Part shown: positions 25,169-37,500 of the stretch, in pieces | Layout: each line of letters opens with the position of its first letter | How positions within the stretch are numbered: position 1 is the stretch's first letter | Assembly: GCA_032821775.1 (NCBI GenBank) | Contig: JAVLRN010000001.1 | Location: forward strand, 1,302,001 to 1,366,000 | Reading direction: 5' to 3' | Length of the DNA stretch: 64,000 nucleotides | Source of the DNA: Sanguinoderma infundibulare | Taxonomy: Eukaryota > Basidiomycota > Agaricomycetes > Polyporales > Polyporaceae | Position numbers and translations under genes: made by a program | The notes under the pieces: generated by a model | What the model was told of the DNA's origin: nothing | The model's input: the letters and a program-made list of their open reading frames with translations, nothing else | The model's database searches: none

Positions 25169-25855
25169 ATGCCGGCCATGAACATCCGTTGGGAATCCAG
25201 CGACCCCTTCAACTCCGAGATCACGGACACCGCGACGGGCCAAACTATTTTCATCGTCTCTTCGCCGATCAAATCCGCTTTGAAGCGCGAGGTGACGATC
25301 CGGACCCCGGAGGGCGAAGTCGTCGGCGTTTTCACGCACAAGTTCCTGAAAGATGCCACAATGACGTATCATGGTCTCACAAGGACCATAGCAGAGTGGA
25401 TGCCACGGAAGAATGTAGTCACCGGGTGAGTGGAATGAGTGCACCGTCTCCCCTGCTGAGCGTAAAAACTCACCTCACCTCTATGGACGGCCGTGCTTAG
25501 TTCGCGCACGTTTGTTGCCCCGAGCGGACAGGTGTACGTTTGGACCCAGGAGTTCAAGGGCTCATTCAAGGTAAGCACTCGCAGGTTGTTACCATAATGC
25601 CCCGATCACTCACGTTGTCTGCTCTCCGTTATCCATCGGGTTTTACGATGACACCCATTTTGGTCGCCTCGATAGCTCCTCGACGCGCTCACTGACGCAG
25701 TGGCGGCGCAGACACACACGGAAAGCTGGAAGAAGAAGAGAAAGATGAACATCGATGTGGAGGACCGCGAGCTCGTTCCGCACGTCGATGCAGTTGTGCT
25801 CTCGTTCCTCGTTTGCGAGTGGGAGAAGCGCGATGCTGAGCATACGTTGGCATAG
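25169..25855 (+). CDS. DUF6593-like protein, copy B
   Basis: This has the same three-exon structure as copy A, with splice sites at identical codons: GG/GTGAGT after NVVTG, GCTTAG before SRTFVAPSGQVYVWTQEF, and GATAG before LLDALTDAVAAQTHTE. It starts MPAMNIRWESSDPFNSEI and ends HTLA at 25855. All exons are open, so the copy looks functional. Most differences from copy A are substitutions in variable strand positions, plus a more basic segment (WKKKRKM) in exon 3. An in-frame ATG at 25097 exists, but it lies upstream of the TATA box, so 25169 is preferred. Confidence 0.75.
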
Positions 25856-26182
25856 CCTGTAACTACGGATTGCGCATATCGCGGCAGCTAGTGCTGCAGG
25901 TTTTTTAACTGGGTTTCGTGTGGTGTTGACAACTTCGGTATGTTGACTAGTGAGGAAACGTTGCGTACTCTCGTCGTAACTGACTGAGCCGTGGACTGAC
26001 CGGCACGAAACCGGCACCGCGAACAGTCTTTACGTAATAATCATAAGCTCCGTCCCGATCTCGATTGGCACCCCACGTCGCGATCTATCACATGCGCGTT
26101 CGAAGCAGACAAGCTTGAGGTTGTGCACTCTCTCGCTGAATGCGCAATCTGGTCTGCATCTCGCTCGCTCTGTAGGCTCCTT
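25856..26182. other. intergenic region upstream of the ABCD transporter
   Basis: This is 327 bp of promoter sequence with no clear TATA box and no other recognisable feature. Confidence 0.4.
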
Positions 26183-29071
26183 ATGGCCGTCCAATCTACC
26201 CTCAGGCCATCCAACGAATGCGTCGCCCAGCTCGTCGCCACATATGCAAAGCATCGCCCCCTTGTCCAACGCGGTCTCACCTTCGGTTTTGCCATCTATG
26301 TCATCTCCTCAACCTATAAGGGTTTAGCTGCTCGCCCCGCTTCTGCCTCTTCCTCTGCGAAGCGGAAAGGGAAGGGGAAGGATGGCGATGGTGCCACCAA
26401 GCCGCCCAAGGTCGCAGTGAGTTCTTCTATCCCATATTCCCAAGTAAATTAGCGTGTTGAGGCTCGCTCGCGTCCTACAGGTAGATGCGCTTTTCTACCA
26501 GAGGCTGTCGCGCATATTGCGAATTGTCATACCCAGCTTGCGCTCAAAGGAGGCCATGCTCTTGTTCATGCACTCCAGTCTTCTCATCTTCCGCACAGTC
26601 ATTTCGCTCTATGTCGCCGCACTGGACGGAAAGTGAGTACACGTTTGGACATCCGCATCAATCATGCCCGTTTGCGAACATCGCTCCCCCTTCCAGGATT
26701 GTGGCTTCCTTGGTGCGCGCCCAACTCGTCCCCTTCCTCCTCAATATCCTCCGCTGGTTGCTTGTCGCCATACCAGCCACATGGACCAACAGCTGGCTCA
26801 GCTACGTCGAGAGCAAACTTGCCTTGGCATACCGCACACGGTTGACGCGTCAAGTTATGAGTCAATATCTCGGCGATGAGAACGACCCGACAGACCTCAA
26901 GACCTTCTACAAGCTTGCCAACCTCGACGACCGCATCAAGAATCCAGATCAGTGAGTTTCAGCGACGTACAAGTAGAAGATCAACCTGGCTTACAGTTTG
27001 GGCAGGATGATCACTCACGACATCCAGCGGTTCTCGACCCACCTTGCCGCCATCTATGCCAACGTCGCGAAACCCGTGCTTGACGTCATTTTATACAACT
27101 ACCAACTATCCCAGAATGTTGGCGCCGAGGGTCTTGTCCTTCTGACTCTACTTGTCCAGGCATCCGCTGCCCTTCGTAAGCTAAACCATACGTGTTCATC
27201 GACGCATCTATCCACATCTCACTCTTTCCATGACAGTCCGAGCCCTGACTCCTCCCTTCGGGCAGTATGCCGCCATGTCCGCCCAGCTTTCGGGGAACCT
27301 CCGCCATACCCACTCGCGATTAGCCGAGTTTGCCGAAGAGATTGCCTTCTTCGGTGGCGAGGAGACCGAGAAGATGCTTGTCGAACGTGAGTACGCGGGG
27401 CTTGTGAAGCACGAGAATCGGGTCTTGCGCAGACGGTGGTGGCACGGATGTGTCGAAGAGGGTATCGTCAAGTGGTTGTGGGGAAGCTTTGGCGTATGTG
27501 AATTTTCTTGCAACGTATTGTCGGATAATGCTCATGGCCTCGTCGGAGCAGTTGTGCATCTGTGCTATTCCCGTCTTCTTCAAACTGCCAGGTGCGGCTT
27601 TGCTTGACATGGGCGGTCGCACCGAAGGCTTCGTGACGAACAGACGTCTTCTGCTCTCTGCGTCCGGTGAGTTTTGAATTTCAAACACTTCCGTGCCTGC
27701 CAATGTGACTGAGATTGGTTTAGATGCCTTCGGACGTGTGATGTACTCGTACAAGGACCTATCAGAACTTGCGGGGTATACCACGCGCGTCGCCCAGTTG
27801 TTGGAGACGATGGATGATGTACGCAAGGGCAAGTTTGACAAGGCCCTTGTCAGCAGTGCGAGCATCGAAGAGAATGCCAAGAGTGCGTCAACAACATCTT
27901 GCTTTGTAGTGCGTCTATCTGACGCCCGAAACAGTTCTCAAAGGCCGCGGAATGGTGCACGAGTCGGAAGAAATCGAATTCGAGAACGTCCCAATCGTGA
28001 CGCCAAACGGCGATATTCTCGTCCGCAGTCTCAGCTTCTACGTCAAGCCGGGGGTACGTCTTGGTGCCCCACTTCTCTCTTTCGCAGAACTGAAGATGGT
28101 CTGCATATGGTTCAGCGACACCTGCTCATCGTCGGCCCCAACGGTTGCGGCAAGTCCTCGCTTTTCCGCATCCTGGGCGGCCTCTGGCCCGTGTATGGCG
28201 GTATCGTGCGCAAGCCCCCAGCGGACCAATTCATCCTCATCCCGCAGCGTCCCTATCTCTCGCTGGGGACGCTTCGGGACCAGGTCATCTACCCACATGG
28301 GGCAGAGGATATGGAAGCTCGTGCGTTTCTTCTCCGCTTCTGATGGCCCGCCGAACGTTGGAATGTTCACACTGGCGCCGTACAGGCGGCGTCACGGATG
28401 ACGACCTGCTCGAGATACTTGCGGTCGTGCAAATGGAGCACATCGTCGAGCGTGAGGGCGGCTGGGACGCTGCCAGGGAATGGCGCGAGGCGTTGAGCGG
28501 GGGCGACCAGCAGAAGATCGCCTGGGCGAGGTTGTTTTACCACAAGCCGAAGGTACGGCGCGTTGCAAATTGCAGTGTAGGTGGGCGTGAGCTGATGGTG
28601 TATGGAATGGACGTGGTGTGTTCACAGTATGCCGTCCTTGATGAGGCGACGTCGCTCGTCCCGCCGGACATGGAGGGAATGATGATGGAGCACGCGACGC
28701 GGCTGGGGATCACGCTCCTCACCGTGTCGCATCGGCCGTCGCTGTGGAAGTACCACTCGATGATCCTGCAGTATGACGGCCAGGGCGGATACGTCTTGTG
28801 AGTCGCCTATCGCCGACCTACCGTCGTCTTCGACGTAGAACATCAACGCTGATATTTTTCCATAGCACAAAGCTCGATGCGGAGAAACGGCTCGCGCTGC
28901 AGCAGGAGAAGGAGGCACTGGATCTGAAGCTGCTCGAGGTGTAAGTACTTATTTTCAGCTCTGTGCCTGCATGGGTGGATGCTCACACGACCTTTGCTCC
29001 GCCGCAGGCCGAAGATGAAGGCACGGCTGGCGGAATTGCAGGAGATTGCTGCAGAGCGGAATCGGGTTTAG
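26183..29071 (+). CDS. peroxisomal ABCD half-transporter (PXA/ALDP family)
   Basis: ABCD proteins import long-chain fatty acyl-CoA into peroxisomes for beta-oxidation and work as dimers. The start [17 protein letters not shown] at 26183 is followed by a hydrophobic segment, a Lys-rich linker, and the TM domain spread over many short exons. ABCD-type landmarks are [13 protein letters not shown] (split by an intron near 26955-27005), [13 protein letters not shown] (the EAA-like loop), Walker [21 protein letters not shown]-loop region [19 protein letters not shown], signature [20 protein letters not shown], Walker [10 protein letters not shown] and switch [18 protein letters not shown]. The C-terminal coiled segment ends at 29071. 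At least ten introns are needed and some ends are approximate. I cannot decide between PXA1 and PXA2, so no symbol is given. Confidence 0.88.
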
Positions 29072-29863
29072 AGCGGTCTTAGTCTGGCGTGCTTGACTAC
29101 GGTAGGCTCGGTGCTAGTTGAACGGTGTTTCTCCGTCTGTGCGTATACTTATTGTTGCGATTATGGTCGGACAGGTGTACTTTAGATGTACGTAATGTCG
29201 TGCCTCGGAGTCACCATCCGGTGAGACTCCACCTATCGCACTATCTTTGTCGATACCGAGACAATGTGGCGAGAGATGTGGAGGCGGCTCACCCCAGGTG
29301 CGGATTAAGTATTCCGCAATGCGTGCCTCCTGCCCACGGGTGCAGCCTGCAGGGGCGGATGATTATCGATGGGAGTTCACCGTTGCTGTCGTATTCATTC
29401 TCAAGGATCGTAAGTCAACGGCGGAAAAGATACACTCCGCCGTTGAACGTCCGCGAGAGCATTGAATAAGGGAGATTGAGCGCAAGGCGTGCCCACGAGC
29501 ATGTGGTTGACCCGCTGGACGAGTGGTCTCAAAAGAGACTGAGATTGGAGGTGAAAGTGCATCCGAAACGTCATTGGTCGCGGTGTTTCAGGCTCGGATC
29601 GGCGATCGGGCGAGTCCGGAACGACTGTTTTGGCTGGCGGTGCCAAAATTTATCACACTCCAACAGGTCCGCATCCTGATTGGACACTCCGCGCCGCCTC
29701 TCACAGGTCGCCGTCGTGTGCGCCGCTTTGCCGCTTTCTCCACACGACGCTCATCATTTCCTGGCCTCCAGCTCGCAAGACCTACTTTACATTCGCCTAG
29801 ACCCCGTTTCTTTCTGCACCAAGCACCCCACTAGACGCCTATCGACTCTACTACGCGATCGCA
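29072..29863. other. intergenic region upstream of the UPS2-like gene
   Basis: This is about 790 bp. The last 150 bp are pyrimidine-rich, as is usual for fungal promoters. No gene or RNA is recognised. Confidence 0.4.
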
Positions 29864-30624
29864 ATGCACTACTTCTCGCAGCTCTTCAACTACGAGTGAG
29901 TGCGGTTGCATTTTTGTCGGTGTGAATGGGACTCGTTACTGATGATCCACTCTCCCTTGCCCTCGTTCCCGTCGGTCTCTGCTCCTACTCGTACGTCTTC
30001 CCCGCAATCCCCGCATTCACCCACCGCAGTCATCCTTGGTCACACGTCGTCATCGGGATGTGGCACAAGTACCCGAATCAGCACTGCAGCCATGTAGTGA
30101 CCATCGACACCGTGGACCGCTCCGTTGACCCAGACACCGGTATCGTCAGGACGGAGCGGATACTGGGTTGCAAGCAGAAGGCACCTGCATGGATAGTCAA
30201 GGTGCGCATTTTTCGCCTTCTCGCATGACTTGTCCGTGCCTGACCGGTTTTCTTCCTCTCCCGTCCTCCTCGGTCCATCCAGTTGTTCGGCGGGTCGGAA
30301 GATGCGTTTGTACGCGAAGTGTCCTTCATCGACCCTGCCACACAGACAGCGACGATCACGTCCGTCAACCTCAGCCTCTCGCAGTTCGCGACGTGCTACG
30401 AGAGCATCCGCTACTCGCCCGCGTCCCGCACACAGACGAGATTCCACCAGACGGCCGAGATTCAGGCGCAGATGAGCCTTTGGCGAGCCGCATCGGACAA
30501 GCTCGAGAACTGGCTCGTCCAGAGGTTCGAGCAGAACGCCCAACTTGGAAAGCTCGGCTTCTCGGACGTCCTGCGACAGCTTTGGGAGAACCGTGAACAG
30601 CAGCCACAAGGCCAGTCGGCATGA
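29864..30624 (+). CDS. PRELI/MSF1 family lipid-transfer protein, UPS2/SLMO-like
   Basis: PRELI-family proteins shuttle phospholipids across the mitochondrial intermembrane space with Mdm35; the Ups2/SLMO branch carries phosphatidylserine. Exon 1 (29864-29895) encodes MHYFSQLFNY plus two bases. The intron ends at the CCGCAG near 30030 and gives DHPWSHVVIGMWHKYPNQ, the hallmark start of the domain. A second intron follows WIVK (about 30200-30281) and leads to LFGGSEDAFVREVSFIDP. It ends at 30624 with a Gln-rich tail, for about 190 residues. VDRSVDPDTG and the absence of the PRELI-type RMPRWA motif favour the UPS2/SLMO branch. A PRELI paralog with the same first-intron position lies at 53808. 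Confidence 0.82.
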
Positions 30625-31527
30625 TCGGGTCCATTGTTCCTCTCGTGCGCCCGCCCGGCTCCTACCCCTATATCCTTGCCTGCTGCTGTCCTCTTCGCAT
30701 TTCCGTTATTGCTCGTCTCTTATTTCATGGGTGTTTGGTGGAGATTGTCCGCGCTCGTTCTCTTAGCGTGCGCGGGTTTAGACGGGTTCGAGGACGTTTG
30801 TACATAGTAGACCGCCGAACCATCCCATCCCTCCCCCTCTCAAAAGCGCCGCGCCGCGTCGCGTCGACGACGCCTCCTTATACATGACGATATTACGATA
30901 CGCTCATTGTACTCTACCCCCCGCATACTTTTATGACTCCTCCCTCCGCCAGACCAGCATCTACGAGCCCCCTCCTTAGATACCGAGCTCGTACTTTACC
31001 TTATTTCCGCAAGCATTCCTTTACCGTACCTTTTCCCCAACCCTTCTTCTCCTCACCGCCGACCCCTCCCCTCCCCTTCCATCCTACCCTGCCGTTGTTT
31101 GTGGAGATGTTGAGAATGATGCCATAGGAGAAAACTGTGATATAATCGTGGAGCACTCGATTTGTACTGCTCTACTTTGCCTGAATGACACGGCCTCTCG
31201 GCAACGGCAACCTTGTACCTTGAGCTTGGGAAGAGCGGAAAGATGCTGCAGTCCGGTGGAATTCGGGCCGATCCCGATTAGGAAGGAGCCAGACAGCGAC
31301 GCCATGGCGTAATCGCAAAGCGCGGCTCAACAATCGTTGACTCGGACTTGACTTGGACAAAGCCTCTCACCCTCCAGCTGATCTCACTCTACTACTAGTA
31401 CTTCGTAGCTTGCTGGCCAGGACTATATTCGACGGTAAAGCCCCCAAATTTGTCTTGAAAGTCGAGAGAAACCCCCGCTGAAAGCTTTTCTCTGTCGTTT
31501 CTCGTCAGGGGTCACCCAGAAATTTCT
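30625..31527. other. intergenic region upstream of TFC3
   Basis: This is about 900 bp holding C/T-rich tracts near 31020-31095. No gene is recognised. Confidence 0.4.
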
Positions 31528-34500
31528 ATGGACGAACTCGTCCGCCACTGCTTGCGCGAGCTCTCGTTTGACGGCGACCTCGGTGAGTGGACGCATCCAT
31601 ATGCATGTGATCGCGTGTCGAGCTCGAGGCGCGCGATGGTGGTGTGGCAGATACACGATCGTCGACGGGTTCGAACCCACGCCGGGTCGCTCCCTTTCTT
31701 CTCCTCCTACTTCGCGGCGGGGTGCTGATACGTGCACATATGCGCAGGATGCGACGTCTCCCGCCTGAGGGACTTCATCGCCGGCTTCTACTCCCAGCAG
31801 CCGTCCGCCTCGGCCTCGAGCCGGGTCCAGGGCCAGAACGTGGACGACGCGTTCTGCGCGTTCGTCTGGTCCGTCGTCGTCCAGCAGCCGGGGGTCCGCG
31901 TCGGGACTGTGCCGCCCGGGGGTTCGACGGAGGTGTACATCGCCCCGCAGGCGAGCGCTATCAAGAAGGCGAAGGCGAAGGCGCAGGCGCAGGACGAGGA
32001 TGCGGGCGCTGCGGAGGAACCTGCGCCGGCGGCGGGGTTGGACGTCGTGGACGACGCGGCGATCCGGCCGTTGCAGGAGCTCAGGCAGCGGTATGGCAAC
32101 GCGTTGCGGATCGCGGTCGATCCCGAGACGACGTTCGCTGCTCTGACCGGGTCACATATAAGGGTGAGTTCAAAGATTTTGGTCGCGGGCGGACTTCGAC
32201 GCTGAGCGTTTTCGCGCGTATATAGCCCTCGAAGTTGACTCCGATGATCTACACTGGTCTGCAAATCATCACGAGAGGTAGGGACCCCGGCGTGAGTGTC
32301 CTCGAGCTGGGCAAGAAGTCGGGGTACGACCAAAAAACGTGTTTTTACATCATCAAGCAGCTCGTCGAGCTCGATCTCGTGTATGACCTGAAAACGATGG
32401 AATGTCCTGGCCCATCCTGACTCTCGATTTGTTCCCTAGGGTCAAGCTCAGACAGCCTGGCGTCAGCACTAACATCGTGGTGCACAAGTACTTCTACGAG
32501 CGCAGTCCGATCTGGCAGCCGGTGGTGACGGAGGAGCAGAAGGCCGTGTCAGAGGCTCAGGCCAAGGACGGAGACGGCGAGTCGGAGGAAGAGGAGGGTG
32601 AAGAAGAGACGAAGCCGTTCACCCCGGTCCACTTCGACCCGATCGACTCGCGGCACCTGTCCAGCATGCCTCTGCTCAAATCCCGCTTGACGAAGCTCCT
32701 GAAGGCGTGCCCGCACAACATGCATACGTCGAACAACCTCATGCTCAAGATCGTACGTTAATCCTCACATGGCTCGTGTGCGCGGTACTAATTGGGTTGC
32801 GCGTCGCAGGGGTTTGTGAACCCCACCAGGACGGAACGGCGGTTCTTCCGCTCACGCCTCAAGGAGCTCATGGACCAGGGGTTCGTCGAGAAGGTGTACG
32901 TGCCACACGCCGACAGGAAGCGCTTTCCGGACAAAAAGGTCCCATGTATTCGTCTCCTCACAGACGATGCCGCCTCACAAGCTCAAGGGGAAGCCGTCCC
33001 CGTGGAAGATGATATTGAAGGTGCGTTGCCCTCAAGCTAGCTCCTCACTGGACGCCAACCGGATGCCACAGAGATCGAACCGCCGCAAGTCGAGGACTAC
33101 ACCGGCCTGAAGGCGAACGTCTCTCTCCACAGGCAGATGATCGACTGCCTCGCAGAAGCCGGCACGGCCGGCCTCACGCTGAACGAGCTCTCCGCCGCGC
33201 TAGGCGACTTCGACAGGCGCACGATCGACCTCCTCCTCAACCGCCTCGAGAAGGACCCGCCGCCCGCGCACCTCGCCGACCTCGGCATCGCGCAGCTCGC
33301 AGAAACGCACGGGCGCGAGCGGCGGTACAAATACTACACCGTCGCGCACTACCTCGCGCTCGCCGAGAAGGAGGGGCTCGAGGACAGGCGGTACCGCGAC
33401 GTCGACGTGTCCGCCGTGGGCGGTTTCGTGCCCGTCGAGCTTGGTGTGTTCTACGAGGACGAGGCGGAGCTGGATAGACGCATGGGGGAGATGAGCGGCT
33501 CGAAGGCGGGTGCGGCCTCGGCGAAGGGGACTGGGAAGGGGAAGGGGAAGAAGCGCGTCAATCCTGTCTTGCCGGACGGATCCGTCAAGAGGGGCCGGCC
33601 GAAGAAGTCGCGGGGGCTGGGCGAGGACGATGAACCGACCCTGATGCCGTCGAAAAAGGGCAAAAAGCGGAAGAGGGAGGTGGCAGAAGGAGGAGGAGAC
33701 GCTGGCGCTGAGTGCCCAGGAGATGAGCCCCCGCCGAAGAGGAGGCGTGGTCGACCGCCGAAGAACGTGGCTGCGAGCGTCGTGGCTAAGGCTGGCCCGT
33801 TGCAGGCAGCTCCCACTCCTAAAAGAAGAGGACGACCTCCGGAGAAAGTCGTAGTCGTCGACGAGCAAGCTAGTGCTGGGGCTGCTGGGCCTTCGTTTGA
33901 GGTGCAGGGGAGCGTATCTGTCGCCCCGGCGCCGAAGAAGCGTGGACGCCCGAGGAAGGTTCGTGAGCCGGTCGTGGACCCCCCGCCTCCTGAAGACGCT
34001 CCCGTTCTTTCTGAGCGACAGGAGGAGCATATTCCGTCTTTCCCTCTACCAACCGAGGATGTATCAATGGCGGAGAGAGATGCTACATCGCCATTGTCCT
34101 CTCCGCCCGCCTCGCCAGCGCCGGCTGTCTCGAGACAAGCCACCCAGGATGCCATTCGTCCCGGGCTTCCATCTACCGCCGAAGGTGAACCAGCAGCTCC
34201 TGCACTGAGTGCGTCATCACGAGTGGTCCAGGAGGAGGAGGGGGCTAGTACTGGTCTACGACGCTCGACGAGGGCGCCGAAGGCACGAAAGCAACCCGAG
34301 CCTCCCCCTTCCCCCAAAAGGAGCACTCGAAAGGCGCGGCCTTCCGCGACTGCCACCGTAGTTGATGAGGGCCCACCAGAGTCAGAGTCGATGCAAGTCG
34401 ACGAGCTCGCTCCAGCGAAAGATATCGCTCAGGCTGCTCTCGAAGAGAGACCGTCCGCCAAGCCACCTGTTGGTGCCCCTCCCCTTTCTACTACTACCCA

Positions 34501-37500
34501 ATCCGACATTCCTATCGACCCTGCCCTTCTGGGAGAGGACAGTTTGTCACGTATTGCCCAAGGATCTTCATTGATAACAATGGTTTGTTGCTGATTCTAC
34601 AAGCACCTCGAGTCTCGCTGATGTAGAGCCTAGACGCCTCCGCCGGAGTTCCCTGAAGCTGGCCCAAGCAACATCCAGAAGCGCGATCAGCCAGACACAG
34701 TGTCCGAAGCACCCTCAGCCAAACGGACGAAGTCCGGCGACGGCCCCAGATTCCGTTCGAAGGGCAACATCTCCCAACCCCGCCGGGAGAACGAAATCCT
34801 TCGGCTCCTTGCCGAGGCAGACGGGATCTTCAATACCAGCACCAAGGAGTTCTACGATGCTCATGCAGCATTGGTGGAGAGGCTGATCAAGGCTGGAGAA
34901 CCCACGAGCGTTCCTGTTGGGTCGCGGATCGACAAGAGGACGTTGGAGGCTACGCTCAAGGATCTTGAGTCGAAGGGGAAGGTCAAGCTCCTCACAACCT
35001 CTGTGCCGACGCTCACGGGGAGCACTCGCATGGCCCGCATCGTGTACCTGCCTGACACGTCCTCCGACGCCCTGAACGTCTTCCTTACCGAACTCGGCCA
35101 GTTCCTCGGGTCTCTCCCGTCTATCCCTAGCGCAGGTAACTGGAAGGCGCTGGAGGAACCGATGGACTATGGTGGAGGGCGGAAGAAAGAGAAAGCACCT
35201 AGTCGCGCCCGATCCTCAGCGGCTGTAGAGCAACGGGGGGACGAAGAGGTGCAGGAGATCAAGCAGACCGACATGGCGACACTGTTTCAACAGGACGACA
35301 AGGTCATCCACGACACGCTCCTGACAGAGAAGAACACAGTGGCGCAGCTATACGGGTACACCGTTGGCAAGGCCGCGAGGGCTCGCTCTCTCCATACTGC
35401 GACTGTGGCGCTGTTCGAAAAGGAGGCCGTATCCGCCCAAGTCGTCTCGAAGGAGAACAGGATCGTGCACATCTCGTATTACTTCACGGACATTCCAATT
35501 TCTACCTACTGCTCTCTCGTCGCCATACTCCAGCCCAATCAAGAACTCACGACGCTCCTCCAGTCTCCGGCGGGACAGGACACACCCGTAGGTGGTGTGA
35601 GCGACACCCTTCGTGCCGCCCTTGCCCCCGCACAGTCCAAGTCCCGTGCACGGATACTTTCGCTCCTGGACCTCCTGCAAATCCTTGACCTCGTGACCCC
35701 CCTTGTACCTTCCGAGTCGGATACTCCAGCATTTACATGCGCCGAAAAGGGCCAACATCCCGCCGCGTTCGATATCGCACCTCCCGGTACCTATACACCC
35801 GCAGTTGCACCTTTGTACTGGCGATTCAACGACGCCGCACCTATCCGTCTTTGGGTGCTAGGAGATGGTCTTCCTCCTGTGTGGAAGACGGCTTCGGCCG
35901 CTACGAGCGAACAGGCCTCCTTGTTCTGGAATGATGTCGAGAAGGTGTGCACCGACCTGACCTATGCGCACGAGCTCCTCAGCGCCGCGCTCGCGTCGGC
36001 CGGTCCGGCCACTGAAGAGGTCGCTACAGCCGGCAAGACCCTTCGGCGCACGATCTCCTGGAGCGCAATGTACAACTTGTCATTCTACCAGACCGAGTAC
36101 TTGCGCCGGTTTATCGACCCTGCGACCAGCAAAACGCCGCTCGAAGACGAAGATGAGGCCGGGCGCAACGCACTGCTGGATCGCCTCTCCTGGATCGTTA
36201 GCGCCTCCAGAGAGGTCGTCGTGAGTTGGTTCGAGAAGTCGAGGAAGAAGCATGCGCGCGAACTCAAGAGGGTCAAGCAGTCCAAGGCAAAGGGCAAGCG
36301 CAGAGCAGACAGACCAGAGGCGACCGAGGATGCGAGCGCCATGGTTGCACGGCGCGCGGCCGAGGCAAAGGAACAGCGCGAGCGTGATTGGGAGGACATG
36401 GTCCGGCGCGTGCACCCCGGTGAACTGAGGCAGTCCGCGGCCCAGAGGGTACATCGGGTGAGGTCCAAATTCATGCAGGGCTCGGCGAAGGCGAGCGAGA
36501 AGTGGGAGGCGCGGATCCTGGAGGCCATCAAGGAGGCGGACTTGGTCGCGGAGAAGCTGTTGTCGACGGCGCGCACGCCGCTGTTTGGGCCGGTGGCTGT
36601 GGCTAAACCGGCGCTGCCTGCGCCCGCTCCGACGAGTTCGCAGGAGAAGGACGTTGACGAGCTCATTGCATCTCAAGGACCCAGGGTGCCGCAGAACGCG
36701 CAGACTGGCAGAAAGACCAAGAAGGGGAAAGCGAAGGACACAGGTGAGCTTCTTGTAGCCTTATGGTAACTCTGACTAGAAAAGGAGAACAGGCGAGACC
36801 GAGGTTAAGACTCCTCGGCGACATAGATTCCTGTGGAACCGCGACTACGACGAGCTTGTGCGTGACGGATCTGCTATTATCAAAGCTCGATGCCGCGGTC
36901 CAACGCGCCTTGACTGGGGCGCCTTGGAGCAGATATTCCCTGCCGTCCCTCGAAATTCCGTCAGGCAGCGCCTCGTCCATCTCATCAAGGAAGTCCCTGG
37001 CACGGCGACGTACCTCTCCCGGCTCGAAGACAAGTGGTACGATCTCTGGGTACAGCATCGCGGCACCGACGTCCTTCCGGACCCAGACCCAGAGAGCGTG
37101 ACGAATTTCGACCTAGCGACGCATGTCAAGTTCCTGCGCAAGCACATTGACAAGAACGCAATGTGGGTTTTATTTCCCGCGAACGTTGGCGTGAGCGTTC
37201 GCTAACGTAACCTCTGTTCCCACCATAGACGCGTTGGGTTCGTGGAAGTGCAGGACAGCCAGAAGGTCGATCTGCCTGCTTCGCTGGAAGACATCAAGCA
37301 GTACTATGATGTTGTCGAGAAGGTACCCACCGCGCCGCCATGGGACTTCATGTGGAGCGTAGTCGCGGAGGAGGCTCGCGAGAAACAATTCGCGCATCAA
37401 GCCTTCACTGCGGAGATCGGCGACATGCCCCCCGCAGCCACGTACGAATCGGACTTTCTGCATGTGGCAGACACGGCGGTTAAGGTGCGTCTCTTTTCGC

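Larger units (their letters stand above)
24748..25855 (+). repeat. tandem duplication, copy B
   Basis: This is the second copy of the unit at 23759-24705. It has about 170 bp of extra promoter sequence around 24830-25000 that copy A lacks. Confidence 0.8.

Noticed and set aside
31660..31695. GGGTTCGAACCC resembles a tRNA T-loop/B box
   Set aside because: Only two base pairs of the expected T-stem form, no acceptor stem or A box is found at the right distance, and it lies in an intron of TFC3.
34580..34700. Possible boundary between two genes in the TFC3 region
   Set aside because: A GTTTGT...GATGTAG intron joins the two long exons in frame and both parts belong to the same large TFIIIC subunit.
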